A DNA stretch of 64,000 nucleotides from JACRCT01 sp049841135 (GCA_049841135.1 JASGHK010000006.1:310001-374000); one strand, 5' to 3'. Counted from the stretch's first letter, positions 8,701-18,903 are shown. Numbers and translations are program-made. Notes: generated by a model not told the origin, from the sequence alone.

Positions 8701-10038
8701 TCACTCCAGGAACAGATAGGAGACGGTCACCATGGCGGCGGCGACCTCGTAGATCGCGTTCGGCGTCAGCCCTACGCAATAGTTCGCCTTGACCGCGACC
8801 TCGAGGTTGCGGCTCGCGCCGAAGCGAAGGGTGATCGGCGAGACCTCGGGACCGAAGACGAAGGAGCCGCTCTCGCCCCGCCCCTCCACGGCGCCCAGGT
8901 AGCTGCCCGCCAGCCGCACGCCGAAGTAGAGCGAGTAGATCGAGCCGAGGTGGAGCTGGAGGCCGACCGGCAGGCCCGCCATGAAGCTCCCGCTGCCGCC
9001 GAGCGGCGAGCCCACTGCGATCTCCACGCCGGCGCGGGCGTCCAGCGCCGAGGCCAGCCCGAAGTTCAGGAAGGCGTGGGCCTGGAGGCTGGGGCCGTTG
9101 CTCTGGGCGCCGCCGTCTGGGCTGCGGACGAAGAAGTAGCGCGGCCCGGCGCCGAGGCCGAAGTGCAGGCCGTGCCTCTTCACGCCGGCGACGTGGAAGA
9201 GGGAGGGCTCGGGCGTCACCCGCGTGGAGGCGCCGGCGGAGACCTTGACCTCCTTCTCCCAGTGCGAGCCCTCGTCGAAGACGACCTTGACCCGGTACAC
9301 GCCGGGCGCGAGGTCGTCGATCCTCGTCGGGACCGGGCCCCGCTCGACGCCTTCGAGGATGAGCTTGCCCGGTGCGTCCGAGTAGACGCTCAGGGAGCCC
9401 AGCACGCGCGAAGCCGCTCCGGCGGTGCTGGTCGAGGCAGGCTGGGCCGTCGTGGCCGCGCGAGCGGGCTCGCCCCCGGCGGGCTTGGTCGCCCCGGTGG
9501 TGGCGGCCTCGGTCGGGGATGCCCCTGCGGAAGATGACGCCGGAGCCGGTCGCGCCCCCGTCGCCGCCGCCATGACCTCGGCGACGGCGGGCCCGACCAG
9601 CGCGACGAGCTCCGACTGGGACTGGGCGGTCCGGGTCGCCCGGCAGAGCGCGGGTCCCGTGCGCTTGGTGTTGAGCAGCGCCAGGGTCAGCAGCCAGACG
9701 TCCCCGACCTGGGAGGCCTCGGTCGTCAACAGATAGTCGACGCCGAGAGAGCCCCCGATCTCGACCACGCAGGAGCCGTCGGCGCAGCCCATGAGCTCGC
9801 GCTGCTTCTCGTAGCCGAGCATGTCGCGGATGTCGCTGTCGGCGAAGACCTTCAGGCCCGACTTCGCCGCTTCGGTCGCGACCAACCCGGAGAGCCCGGC
9901 CACGCTCCCGGGGTCGAGGTTGCCGACCGTGCGCACGGCCGGAACGGCGACGCGCTTGGGTGGCGCCTCGGCGCTCGCCGCCGACGGCGAGGCGAGCGTC
10001 GTGAGGGCCGACAGGATGACGAGGAAGAGCTTGTGCAC
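8701..10038 (-). CDS. Exported PEGA-domain protein with beta-barrel-like C-terminus
   Basis: 445 residues from GTG at 10038, which opens directly onto a signal peptide (KLFLVILSALTTLASPSAASA). Residues about 28-150 (VAVPAVRTVG, SGLKVFADSDIRDMLGYEKQ, DYLLTTEASQVGDVWLLTL) resemble the FlgO/TolB-like periplasmic domain found in many myxobacterial lipoproteins. A Ser/Thr/Ala-rich linker leads to a PEGA-type repeat (GSLSVYSDAPGKLILEG, GVYRVKVVF). The last 160 residues alternate hydrophobic and polar residues in barrel-like strands (HFGLGAGPRYFF, GLPVGLQLHLGSIYSLYFG) and end in VSYLFLE. Likely an outer-membrane or surface-associated protein of unknown function. The frame is open further upstream, but that part lacks protein-like composition. 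Confidence 0.75.
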   Translation of the reverse strand: MHKLFLVILSALTTLASPSAASAEAPPKRVAVPAVRTVGNLDPGSVAGLSGLVATEAAKSGLKVFADSDIRDMLGYEKQRELMGCADGSCVVEIGGSLGVDYLLTTEASQVGDVWLLTLALLNTKRTGPALCRATRTAQSQSELVALVGPAVAEVMAAATGARPAPASSSAGASPTEAATTGATKPAGGEPARAATTAQPASTSTAGAASRVLGSLSVYSDAPGKLILEGVERGPVPTRIDDLAPGVYRVKVVFDEGSHWEKEVKVSAGASTRVTPEPSLFHVAGVKRHGLHFGLGAGPRYFFVRSPDGGAQSNGPSLQAHAFLNFGLASALDARAGVEIAVGSPLGGSGSFMAGLPVGLQLHLGSIYSLYFGVRLAGSYLGAVEGRGESGSFVFGPEVSPITLRFGASRNLEVAVKANYCVGLTPNAIYEVAAAMVTVSYLFLE

Positions 10039-10067
10039 GATGCGGGTCCTCGGTCGCGGAGGCGAGG

Positions 10068-11546
10068 TCAGGGCTGGACGCCCATCGTTCCGGTGATGCC
10101 GTCGAAGCCGGTCAGGAACTTGGTGAGCCCGAGGTCGGTGACGCCGCCGTTGGCCTCGAACTGGACCTGGCGGATGCCCGAGAGCTCGGCGATGTACACC
10201 CGACCGAAGAGGTTGCCGCTCTGCATGGCCACCGCGACCAGCGGCAGCTCCGGCTTGGTGCCGCCGAGGTAGGCGATGGTCCCGGCGACGGCGAACGGCG
10301 CGTTGGCGCTCGACGGGTCGAAGGTGAGCCGGTGGATGGAGTTGCCCTCGCCGGAGACGACGATGGCCGCGTTGCCGTAGGGCGAGGGGACGACCTGCGC
10401 GGGGTCGTTGAAGGACGTGAGGATCTGGACCGCGCGGATCCCGCTCGGCTGCAGCTCCGCGACCGCGACCCGGTGGGTGCCGAAGCCGCTGTTGTCGGAG
10501 AGCAGCAGCCACTGGCCGTCGGGCATGACGCGCGCGTCGGAGACGATGGCGTCGTCGTCCGGGAAGACGGTGCCGCTGGCCACCAGCGACGGCGTGGCGC
10601 CCCAGTCCAGGAGGTGGGCGTGGGCGAGCGGGGTCGCCGTGAGCACCTCCTTGCCGAAGAGGAAGACCTGTGGCGCGCGGCCCGGCAGGTAGACCAGCGC
10701 CGCCGGGCTCTTGGCGGAGAGGATGCGGCCCTCGTTGGTGAGCGAACCGTCGCAGCCGATGCGCACCGAGTAGATGCCGCCGCCGATGTTCGGCCACTCG
10801 CCGTCGACGGCATAGAAGCGGTCGCCGGTGGAGTCCATGACCAGGCGGTCGACCCAGAAGCCGTCGGTCCAGTGGGTGTGCAGGACCTGCACGTTGCCGG
10901 CGGCGTCGAACTTCAGCACGCCGAGCGTGCCGTCGTCCTGCGGGGCCAGGGCGATCTCGCCATCCGGCGTGAAGACCACCTCGCCGTAGCTGCCGCGGCC
11001 CATGGTGAAGCTGACGCGCGGGTTGGGCATCGTGACCTCGCCGGTGGTCGACAGGTCGAGGATGTCCCAGACCTTGGCCTTGTTGTTGTTGGCTGGGTCG
11101 TCGGTGAAGGGGTGGGCGAGGACGATCTTGCGCGGCCGGTCGGGGCTCTTGGCGACGCGGCCGCAGCTGACGAACCCGGCATCCGGACTCGTCGACCCTG
11201 CGTCCGCTTCGATGACCGTGCCGGTATCCGGCGTGGTCGCGATGCCGGTGTCAGGCAGCGAAGCCGAAGCGTCCTCGGCGGTCATCGCCCCGTCGGTCGC
11301 TGCCAACTGCGCGTCGGTCGAGGTGGTGCCGGTGTCGCCGGCCACAGTCCCCGCGTCTTCGCTCGTCGCTGAGGCGTCCATGGTGTCGGGCACGCCCGTA
11401 TCGAAGGCGGGCTTGGCGGCATCCGCGGGATGAACGATGCCGACGTCGGGGCTCTCCGTCGCTGGCTGTTCGCCGCATCCGGTCGAGAGCAAGGGGAGGG
11501 ACAGGCAGGCAGCCAGGCCAAGGAGGCGTGCGCGAGCGTTCGTCAT
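10068..11546 (-). CDS. Lipoprotein with Asp/Thr/Gly stalk and propeller-like domain
   Basis: 492 residues starting MTNARARLLGLAACLS, with a lipobox (LLSTGC) placing the lipidated Cys near residue 22. Residues about 27-125 form a low-complexity stalk with repeated DTG/DAG/PDTG triplets, typical of myxobacterial surface lipoproteins. The rest has six or seven repeating blade-like units (PDGEIALAPQDDGTLGVLKF, DSTGDRFYAVDG, YGNAAIVVSGEGNSIHRL), so a beta-propeller is likely. No catalytic motif is recognised. It is 29 bases upstream of the PEGA/barrel gene and probably forms an operon with it. Confidence 0.75.
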   Translation of the reverse strand: MTNARARLLGLAACLSLPLLSTGCGEQPATESPDVGIVHPADAAKPAFDTGVPDTMDASATSEDAGTVAGDTGTTSTDAQLAATDGAMTAEDASASLPDTGIATTPDTGTVIEADAGSTSPDAGFVSCGRVAKSPDRPRKIVLAHPFTDDPANNNKAKVWDILDLSTTGEVTMPNPRVSFTMGRGSYGEVVFTPDGEIALAPQDDGTLGVLKFDAAGNVQVLHTHWTDGFWVDRLVMDSTGDRFYAVDGEWPNIGGGIYSVRIGCDGSLTNEGRILSAKSPAALVYLPGRAPQVFLFGKEVLTATPLAHAHLLDWGATPSLVASGTVFPDDDAIVSDARVMPDGQWLLLSDNSGFGTHRVAVAELQPSGIRAVQILTSFNDPAQVVPSPYGNAAIVVSGEGNSIHRLTFDPSSANAPFAVAGTIAYLGGTKPELPLVAVAMQSGNLFGRVYIAELSGIRQVQFEANGGVTDLGLTKFLTGFDGITGTMGVQP

Positions 11547-11766
11547 GGCGGGACCCCTCTCTTCGAGGCCGGCGAGAATGCCACGCCACTCGAGGTGGCG
11601 GCTACCGGGGGCCGTCACGGCGGCGCTCGTCACCAATTCCGGGAGGGCACAGGAGGCAGGCGGGACGAGGGGCGGACCGGAAGCGCGGTTGCTCGGGACA
11701 GGCGATGGGCGACAGACTGTGGCCTTTAATGCGCCCCGCAACCCCCTGCAATTCATGAGGTAATTC

Positions 11767-12519
11767 ATGGCTGCGAGCACCGTGGTCACCCGTGTGCGCG
11801 GAGCCGACCTCGCCGCTCTGGTCACGGGGACCTTCGACCAACTCCGGGCGTCGATTGGGGATCAGCCCGTCCGCGCCGGCATCCTGTACGCCTCAGCCAC
11901 CAACCACCTGGGCGTGGCCGACGCACTGACGCGGCTGCTGCCCGGGACGGATTTGCTGGGCGCGACGACGCGCGACTACGACCCCTCGCTCGTCGGCCTG
12001 TGGCTGGTCGGCGACGTGCGCGCGGTGGTCGCCGAGCGGCTGCGCGAGGACCAAGGGGGATGGGCGCTGGCGGAGGCCGCCATCAGCAAGGCGGGCTTCA
12101 AGTCCTTCAAGACGCGGCTGGCGATGCTGCACACCATGGCCGAAGGCGAGAAGGTGGCGGCACAGGTCTTCGAGGTGCTGCCCAGGAGCACGGCATTCCT
12201 GGGGGCGGAGGTGGCGGAGGTGTGGACGCACTCCGGCGCGGTGGCCGAGGCGCTGCTCGTCGCCGACTGGCCCAGCAAGGTCGCGAGCGGCTTCGACACG
12301 ACCACGCAGGTCCTGGAGCGCAAGGGCATCCCGCCCGAGACCTGCGTGGGGATGCTGCGCCTCCACACCGGCCTGACGGAGGTGACGCCCGCGCCGCTGA
12401 CCTCGCTGCCGCAGATCACCGCGCACGTGAACGCGATCTTCGGGGTGCCGGGGCGGTCGATGCAGAGCCCGGCCAACGGGACGCTGGTGCTCTCGAGCCT
12501 GAAGAAGCTCGGGGAGTAG
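11767..12519 (+). CDS. FIST-like domain protein
   Basis: 250 residues, cytosolic, no signal peptide. The beginning (VRAGILYASATNHLGVADAL, then TRLLPGTDLLGATT) matches the layout of FIST N domains: a strand, a helix, then a Gly-Ala/Cys-Thr-Thr turn thought to bind small ligands. The middle (FEVLPRSTAFLGAEVAEVW) and end (LTSLPQITAHVNAIFG) are less clear, and the protein is shorter than two-domain FIST proteins. The start ATG is preceded by GAGGT with 5-6 bases spacing. The gene diverges from the lipoprotein gene, with 220 bases between. FIST is a working label, not a firm call. Confidence 0.5.
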   Translation: MAASTVVTRVRGADLAALVTGTFDQLRASIGDQPVRAGILYASATNHLGVADALTRLLPGTDLLGATTRDYDPSLVGLWLVGDVRAVVAERLREDQGGWALAEAAISKAGFKSFKTRLAMLHTMAEGEKVAAQVFEVLPRSTAFLGAEVAEVWTHSGAVAEALLVADWPSKVASGFDTTTQVLERKGIPPETCVGMLRLHTGLTEVTPAPLTSLPQITAHVNAIFGVPGRSMQSPANGTLVLSSLKKLGE

Positions 12520-12546
12520 CAGCCAGCTCGAGCGCCCGTCGACGGG

Positions 12547-12625
12547 TTGGAGCAGCTCCTACCGGATCGCCGAAGGCAACCAGCGAACCCCCTCCCGCAG
12601 TTTGGGAGGGGGCAGGGGGGGAGGG
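12547..12625 (-). repeat. Stop-adjacent GC-rich hairpin repeat, copy 3
   Basis: Ends 2 bases from the stop codon (12627-12629) of the HAD gene. The plus strand reads TTGGAGCAGCTCCTACC, GATCGCCGAAGGCAACCAGC, the hairpin CCCCCTCCC/GGGAGGGGG around GCAGTTT, then GCAGGGGGGGAGGG. This is the cleanest full-length copy. Confidence 0.75.
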
Positions 12626-12626
12626 T

Positions 12627-13283
12627 TCACCCGAACAGCGTCTTCACCAGGTCCGCCGGCAGCTCGTGGAAGTTCGAGACGACCCACTTCGCCCCGGCCC
12701 GCTTGAGCTCCTCGGGTCCGTTGGCGGTGGTCACCGCCACCGTAGGCATCCCCGCGTCCACCGCGGACTTCACGCCGTTGATGGCGTCCTCGAAGGCGAT
12801 GCAGTCCTTGGGCTCGACGCCCATCAGCTTGGCGCAGGCGAGGTAGATGTCGGGGTACGGCTTGCCGCGCGGAGCCTGCTCGGCGCCGACGATGGTCTTG
12901 AAGAAGACGCGCAGGTCGAGGCCGTCGAGCACCATGTCGCGGTTGGCCTCGGGGGCACAGGTCGCCAGCCCGCAAGGGATCTCCGCGGCGGCCAGCCGCT
13001 CGAGCAGCTCGATGGCGCCCGGGACCGGCGCGAGGTTGGGCATGAAGCGCTCCCGGTAGAGCGCCTCCTTGGCGTCGTGGTGCCTGGCCAGCTCCGCCTC
13101 CGGCACCTCCGGCCCCATCAGCATCCGCAGGATCTCGACGCCCTTCTTGCCCGCGGTCTGCGTCTCGAAGAAATCCTGCGGGCGCTCACAGCCCAGCCGG
13201 CGGGTCGTCTCCACCCACGCCTCGGCGTGAAAGCACATGTTGTCTACGAGAGTCCCGTCCAGGTCGAAGATCGCGGCGCGCAT
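12627..13283 (-). CDS. HAD-superfamily phosphatase/phosphomutase, beta-phosphoglucomutase-like
   Basis: 218 residues with all four HAD motifs: FDLDGTLVD (nucleophile and acid/base Asp) at residues 6-14, LATCAP (motif II), the GKPYPDIYL Lys (motif III) and FEDAINGVKSA (motif IV). A helical cap (residues about 17-80) lies between motifs I and II, as in beta-phosphoglucomutase and phosphoglycolate phosphatase relatives. The ATG at 13281-13283 opens directly on motif I, so the start is secure. The substrate cannot be read from sequence. It is divergent from the GDPD gene 96 bases away and ends against a dispersed repeat. Confidence 0.9.
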   Translation of the reverse strand: MRAAIFDLDGTLVDNMCFHAEAWVETTRRLGCERPQDFFETQTAGKKGVEILRMLMGPEVPEAELARHHDAKEALYRERFMPNLAPVPGAIELLERLAAAEIPCGLATCAPEANRDMVLDGLDLRVFFKTIVGAEQAPRGKPYPDIYLACAKLMGVEPKDCIAFEDAINGVKSAVDAGMPTVAVTTANGPEELKRAGAKWVVSNFHELPADLVKTLFG

Positions 13284-13379
13284 GGGGGCGCGCAACCTAC
13301 GACGAGCGCGCTGCCTCCGCAACACGTAGACTGCCGCCCGCCGGCCCGCCCGGTTGGGGAGGGAGACGCGAGGACGACG

Positions 13380-14150
<771 letters not shown>

Positions 14151-14202
14151 GCGGCACCTTGGCTGCCCGTACCATCCGAAGCCCTCGCCCTGGAGCATCC
14201 CC

Positions 14203-15841
14203 ATGAAGCGCCTGCTCGCCCTCTTCGTCCTGGCCGGCCTGCTGCCGGTCTCGGCTCACGCCGACCCTGCCGAGGCTCAAGGAGATCCGCAAGCAGATCG
14301 CCGCGCAGCGTCTGCAGTGGCAGGCGGGCGAGACGCGCGTCTCGCAGATGCCCAAGCCCCAGCGCGCCCACCTGCGCCTGCCGCCCGGGACGATCCCGCC
14401 GTGGTGGAACGCGAGCCAGGGTCAGAGCCGGCCGCGCATCTCGCCTGCGCCGACCCCGCCGTCGCTCGACTGGCGCAACTACAAGGGCTTCAACTTCCTC
14501 ACCACGCCCCGCGACCAGACCACCTGCGGCTCGTGCTGGGCCTTCAGTGTCATCGGCACCTTCGAAGGAACGATGGCCTACCGCAAGAGCCTGGCGAACC
14601 CCTCCTATGACCTGAGCGAGCAGAACCTGCTGGACTGCGCGCTCGCCTCCACCGGTTGCGACGGCGGCGGCATCACCTGGGACCTGGGCGGCATGGGGCT
14701 GGGCGGCGAGGGCTATTTGGTGAGCAAGGGAGTCACCACCGAGGACTGCTACCCGTACGTCGCCGAGAAGAGCCTCACCTGCACCACCCAGACCGGCGCC
14801 TGCGCGACGGTCTACCAGGCCGACGACTACACCAACGTCTACTCCACCACGCCGTCTGGCCTGCCCTGGACCTGGACCGACCCCGAGCCGTTCGTGCCCG
14901 ACCAGGACGTCGTCGACGAGCTCAAGGCGCTGCTGCAGGACCGGCCGGTGGGCACCAGCATGCGCGCCTACGACGACCTCTCGTACTACACGGGCGGCGT
15001 CTACGAGCCCGTCAACACTACCCAGGGCAGCGGCATGCACGCCGTGGTCTTCGTCGGGTACAACGACGCCGGCGGCTACTGGATCGTCCGCAACAGCTGG
15101 GGCGACGACTGGGGCGAGGGCGGCTACTTCCGGATCAAGTACGGGACGTCGTCGCTGGGCTTGTTCTCGTACACGCTCAATTACGACGAGACGAACCAGT
15201 CCCCGGCGTTCTGCCCGGGCATGCCGCAGACCCTCTCGCTCGTCGGGACGCTCCCCACCGAGCTGACGGTCGCCAACTGTGGCTCCAACATCCTCGACTG
15301 GGCGGCGCAGGTCTCTCCCGCGACCCTGCAGATCAAGGACGGCAGTGGCAAGGTCCTGACCGGCGGCTCGGTGGTCGCGGCGGGGACGACCTACCAGGTC
15401 TCCCTCGCGCAGGCCCAGCCCTCGGGCGGCACCGGGACCATCACCTTGAGCGGTGCGCCCAACGGCCCGGTGAGCATCGCGGTGGCCATTGCTCCCGACC
15501 CGCCGGACGCCGCAGCGCCGGGCCCGGATGCGGCGCCCGCGGGCCCCGATGCCGCGCCGGCCGGACCGGACGCCGCTCCCGCGGGACCCGACGCAGGCCC
15601 GGTGGTGATGGCACCCGACGGCAGCACGATCGCGACGAGCGACGACGCCGGCCTCACGCAGGCGGGCAAGGACGCGGGGGCGAACGGACCGGCCAGCGAC
15701 GCCGCCGGCACCGATCCCAACGACGGTCAGCCGGGCGGCTGCGGCTGCTCGACTGGCCGCTCGACGCTGGTGTTCCCCGTCCTCGCCTTGGCCCTGCTGG
15801 GCCTGGCGCGACGCCGGTCACAAGTGGAGCTCCGGGACTGA
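14203..15841 (+). CDS. Secreted papain-like cysteine protease with MYXO-CTERM tail (one frameshift)
   Basis: A signal peptide (MKRLLALFVLAGLLPVSAHA) is followed by a short pro-region (LKEIRKQIAAQRLQWQAGE). The C1A domain has the catalytic Cys in TTCGSCWAFS, the His in GSGMHAVVFVGY and the Asn in IVRNSWGDDWGEGGYF, all intact. A beta domain follows, then four near-identical Pro-Asp-Ala-Ala-Pro-Ala-Gly repeats and other DAG triplets as a wall or surface stalk. It ends with MYXO-CTERM (GCGCSTGRS, a hydrophobic helix, RRRSQ), the signal for processing and surface anchoring in Myxococcota. The signal peptide and pro-region are one base out of frame, near 14,265-14,280; the span is 3n+1 bases, consistent with one inserted base. 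This shift is not at a GATTC. About 545 residues if repaired. Confidence 0.9.
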
Positions 15842-15865
15842 CGGCACTTGGGATTGGCGCTCAGC

Positions 15866-16948
15866 CTAACGGGGACAGTCGTCGCTCACCGGGATCTTGC
15901 GGGCGGAGGCGATGGCGGCCGCACCCGGGGCCTTCGCACACGAGCAGGGCAGCGTCAGCCGTGCGAGCTTCGAAAGACCCGCCAGGTGCTCCAGGCCGCT
16001 CGGGGTGACCATCGTCCCCGCGAGCTCGAGCGCCTCGAGGTTGGCGAGCTTGGAGAGCGGGGCGAGGCCGTCGTCGCCCAGCTTCGTCGCGTTGAGGCTC
16101 AGCTGCTTGAGGCCCGCAAGGCCCGCCAGCGAGGCGATCGAGGCATCGGTGACCGGCAGCGCGTCGAGCGAGAGCGAGGTCATCCACGGGAAGCGGGAGA
16201 GGGTTGAAAGGCCGGCTGGGGTCACCTTGGTCGAGCGCAGCGAGATGGTCCCGCGCTCGGTGGAGTTGACCGCGCGCAGCATCGGCAGCAGCGAGAGCGT
16301 GGCGAGCGCGGCGTCGTCCAGCGCCGCTTCGGGCAGGCTCACCCGCTCCAGCGATGGAATGCCGGAGAGCTCGCTCGCGCCCTTGGCGGTCACGGCGGTC
16401 GCCGACAGGTCCAGCTCGCGCAGCGCGCCCATCTTCTGCAAGTGCGGCCAGACCGCGTCGTCGACCTTCGCGGCGCCCGGCAGCTCGAGGACCTCGACCG
16501 GCAGCGGTGCGAGCACCGCCACGCCGGCGGAGGTGACGTCGGGGCGGATCAGGCGCAGCCGGCGCAGGGCGGGGAGCTTGGCGAGGGCCGTGAGGCCGGC
16601 GTCGTCGATTGCGGCGCTGGATGCCGCCGAGGCGGGATCGCCGACGGTCAGGTCGCTCAGCTTGGTGAGCTTGGGGAGCGAGGCGAGCGCCGAGGTCGGG
16701 AGGTGGCGTACGCGCAGGATGCGGAGGTCCGGGAACGAGGCGAGCTTCTCGACATCGGCCACGGACAGCTCGCAGGCTCCAAGGTCCAGCTCGGTGGCGG
16801 TCGCCGTCAACCGCTCGCCACAGCTCTTTGCAGCCGCGCCAGCCGGGGTGGGAGACGCCGGGGGATTGGCGCGCTGGCAGCTGTTGCAGCTCGTGGCGGC
16901 CAGAGAGAGGGCGGCGACGCCCAGGACGATCGTCTTTGCGGTTCTCAT
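15866..16948 (-). CDS. Leucine-rich repeat lipoprotein
   Basis: 360 residues starting MRTAKTIVLGVAALSLAATSC, with a lipobox-like LAATSC. The body is about ten leucine-rich repeats of 22-26 residues of the LxxLxLxxTxVTxxGLxxLxxL type (LRELDLSATAVTAKGASEL, LKQLSLNATKLGDDGLAPL, LEALELAGTMVTPSGLEHL), a solenoid expected to bind protein partners. A final CSCAKAPG segment may be a disulfide cap. It is convergent with the protease gene (24 bases between stops) and divergent from the SDR gene. Partner and role are unknown; it is probably anchored to a membrane and exposed to the periplasm or surface. Confidence 0.85.
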   Translation of the reverse strand: MRTAKTIVLGVAALSLAATSCNSCQRANPPASPTPAGAAAKSCGERLTATATELDLGACELSVADVEKLASFPDLRILRVRHLPTSALASLPKLTKLSDLTVGDPASAASSAAIDDAGLTALAKLPALRRLRLIRPDVTSAGVAVLAPLPVEVLELPGAAKVDDAVWPHLQKMGALRELDLSATAVTAKGASELSGIPSLERVSLPEAALDDAALATLSLLPMLRAVNSTERGTISLRSTKVTPAGLSTLSRFPWMTSLSLDALPVTDASIASLAGLAGLKQLSLNATKLGDDGLAPLSKLANLEALELAGTMVTPSGLEHLAGLSKLARLTLPCSCAKAPGAAAIASARKIPVSDDCPR

Positions 16949-17093
16949 CGAAGCTCCCTTGAAGGCGCGGCAGGGTTTCACGCCGGCGCGCCGAGGTCCA
17001 CTGTCGGCCGCGGGCAGACGGTCCGCGCTCGGGCTCCTTCCCGCTGAGCGTTCGCGTGCTACCTTCGGCGCCTTTCGAGCGGAGGCACGCACC

Positions 17094-17897
17094 ATGTCGA
17101 GCGGACGCAGGGCACTGGTCACGGGGGCTTCGAGCGGCATCGGCGAGGCCTATGCGCGGCGGCTGGCCAAAGACGGCAACGACCTGGTGCTGGTGGCGCG
17201 GCGCGCGGAGAAGCTCGCGAGCCTGGCGCAGGAGCTGGAGCGGGCGCACGGCGTGAAGGTGGAGGCGGTCTCGGCGGACCTGTCGACCGACGAGGGCATG
17301 GAGGCGGCCGAGAAGGTGATCGACGCAGGGCCGCTCGACTGGCTGGTCAGCAGCGCCGGCTTCGCGACCCGCGGGCATCTGGTGAGCGTGGCGCCGGAGA
17401 AGATCGCCCGGCAGGTCCGGCTGCACGTCGAAGCCAACGCGCGGATGGTGCGGCGGGTGCTGCCGGGGATGGTCGAGCGCAAGCGGGGCTCGCTGGTCGT
17501 GGTCTCCTCGCTCAGCGCGTTCCTGACCACCGAGCACTACGTCACCTACTCGGCGAGCAAGGCCTACCTGAACATGTTCGTGCTGGGCCTGCGCGACGAA
17601 TTGCGCGGCACGGGCGTGCGCGCGCAGGCGCTGTGCCCGGGGCTGACCAAGACCGAGTTCATGTTCACCGAGGAGTACAAGGACTTCAGCTACGACTCGG
17701 TGCCGGCGTGGGTCTGGATGAGCGCCGAAGAGGTGGTCGACGAGTCGGTCCAGGCGCTGGAGCGTGCCGAGAAGGAGCCGGTCTTCGTCCCAGGCCGCGG
17801 CAACCGCGCGTTCGTCAAGGTGATGGAGACGCCGCTCGTGGGCACTGCGGTGCGCGCCGCCATCAGCCGGCTCGGGCGCGGAAAGAACCTGTACTAG
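17094..17897 (+). CDS. Short-chain dehydrogenase/reductase
   Basis: 267 residues, classical SDR length. TGASSGIGEAYARRL at residues 9-23 is the dinucleotide-binding glycine motif. LVLVARRAEKL places Arg residues after beta-2, suggesting NADP(H) preference. DWLVSSAGFATRG stands where NNAG is usual, and the catalytic Ser (VVVSSLSAF) and YVTYSASK give the Tyr-x3-Lys pair. The C-terminal region (EEVVDESVQALERAEK, VPGRGNRAFVKVME) resembles the DltE/YqjQ-like ketoacyl reductase subgroup. The substrate is unknown. The ATG at 17094 opens five residues before the first strand, which supports the start. Confidence 0.9.
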   Translation: MSSGRRALVTGASSGIGEAYARRLAKDGNDLVLVARRAEKLASLAQELERAHGVKVEAVSADLSTDEGMEAAEKVIDAGPLDWLVSSAGFATRGHLVSVAPEKIARQVRLHVEANARMVRRVLPGMVERKRGSLVVVSSLSAFLTTEHYVTYSASKAYLNMFVLGLRDELRGTGVRAQALCPGLTKTEFMFTEEYKDFSYDSVPAWVWMSAEEVVDESVQALERAEKEPVFVPGRGNRAFVKVMETPLVGTAVRAAISRLGRGKNLY

Positions 17898-17927
17898 GCA
17901 GGCCCCGAGTCGCCCGAAGGCGTGTGG

Positions 17928-17999
17928 GTCCCATTGGGCCCATTCGTCGCAGTCGTCGCATAGGTCGCATACGTCCCATGGGACCAATGCGACTGATAG
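17928..17999. repeat. Degenerate 9-bp tandem array (GTCNCANNN type)
   Basis: Eight consecutive 9-base units: GTCCCATTG, GGCCCATTC, GTCGCAGTC, GTCGCATAG, GTCGCATAC, GTCCCATGG, GACCAATGC and GACTGATAG. It lies in the convergent space between the SDR and cpaB genes. A related 9-base array occurs at 47221-47273. Confidence 0.65.
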
Positions 18000-18033
18000 G
18001 CCGACCTTCAGCACGTCGCCGGAGAAAGAAGAC

Positions 18034-18060
18034 GCCCGGGTCGCACCATGCGACCCGGGC
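18034..18060 (-). terminator. Hairpin terminator after cpaB
   Basis: A perfect 12-bp inverted repeat (GCCCGGGTCGCA at 18034-18045 and its complement at 18049-18060) with a 3-base loop. On the minus strand it follows the cpaB stop by about 27 bases and is followed by a pyrimidine tract (TCTTCTTTCTCC). It may also stop the convergent SDR transcript. Confidence 0.65.
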
Positions 18061-18087
18061 GGCGAACCCCGACACACTTGTCTCGCC

Positions 18088-18903
18088 CTACCGCGGGGTT
18101 TCGCTGGAGGTCCTGGTGCCGCGGATGACGACGGGCAGCAGCCGGTCGCGCACCGGGCGCAGCGCGTTGAGGCGCTCGCCGGACAGCAGGGTGTTGATGG
18201 TGGAGTGGCCGCGCTCCTCCTGCTGGTCGATGTCCTCGGGGTTGCGCAGGGTGAGGGTGAGCGAGCCCAGCTCGGCGGCCAGCGAGAGGATTTCGGCCTC
18301 CTCGGGCAGCAGCAGGAAGGTGATGGTGTTGTAGCCGCGCTCGCTCTCGGCGAGCAGGTTGAGGTTGGTCGTGGCAGTGAGCTTGCCGGTCGCCAGGACG
18401 ACCACGTTCTGCATCAGGGTCGTCGCCATCTGGTCGCCGCTGCGCGGGTCGCGGAAGCTGCCGATGACGTCCACGTGGTCGTTCGGACGGATCCATCCGC
18501 CGACGCTCATCTTGGCGCCGGTGAGGTCCACGGTCAGGGCGCGGCCCTTCTTCAGCACCGCGGCGGAGAGGCGCTCGGTTGTCTTGGAGGTCTCGAACTG
18601 GCTCCAGAGCATCGCGTCGCCGGCCTGGACGGGGACGAGCACCTTCTGGCCCACCACGTAGCTGGCGCTGTCGGGCTTGACCACCGAGCTGGTGACGAAC
18701 TGCTCGGGGATGGGCCGCTGGCTGAGCATCTCGAAGGTCACGGTGGTGCCCTCCGGGATGTCCTGCGAGGCCACGATCACCGGGACCAGGTTCCAGCCAG
18801 CGCGGACGATCTTCTTCTCGCGCTGCAGGCCCAGGTAGGCCACGACCCCCGCGAGGATCCCCAACACGATCGCGATCAGCAGCGGCGTCTTTCCCTTGAG
18901 CAT
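18088..18903 (-). CDS. cpaB: Flp/Tad pilus assembly protein CpaB
   Basis: 271 residues. An N-terminal membrane anchor (LLIAIVLGILAGVVAYLGL) is followed by an SAF-like domain (VPVIVASQDIPEGTTVTFEML, residues about 40-60), a feature of CpaB/RcpC. The C-terminal RcpC domain follows (AVLKKGRALTVDLTGA, GGWIRPNDHVDVIGSFRD, TTLMQNVVVLATG, TFLLLPEEAEIL), matching the family end to end. CpaB sits in the periplasm and stabilises the Tad secretin. It is not beside the other Tad-like genes here (50.1-57.3 kb), and no Tad ATPase or secretin is adjacent, so it looks like a split locus. The start ATG at 18901-18903 is preceded by AGGAGG. Confidence 0.9.
   Translation of the reverse strand: MLKGKTPLLIAIVLGILAGVVAYLGLQREKKIVRAGWNLVPVIVASQDIPEGTTVTFEMLSQRPIPEQFVTSSVVKPDSASYVVGQKVLVPVQAGDAMLWSQFETSKTTERLSAAVLKKGRALTVDLTGAKMSVGGWIRPNDHVDVIGSFRDPRSGDQMATTLMQNVVVLATGKLTATTNLNLLAESERGYNTITFLLLPEEAEILSLAAELGSLTLTLRNPEDIDQQEERGHSTINTLLSGERLNALRPVRDRLLPVVIRGTRTSSETPR

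Noticed and set aside
8701..10797. Extending the PEGA/barrel protein upstream to 10797
   Set aside because: The added region is Arg/His-rich and lies antisense-like in another frame over the lipoprotein gene. The signal peptide directly after GTG 10038 fixes the start.
14203..14610. A separate short secreted protein at the start of the protease gene
   Set aside because: Its second half is Arg/Ala/Pro-rich with no protein character, while the other frame continues as a protease pro-region. A single inserted base explains both.
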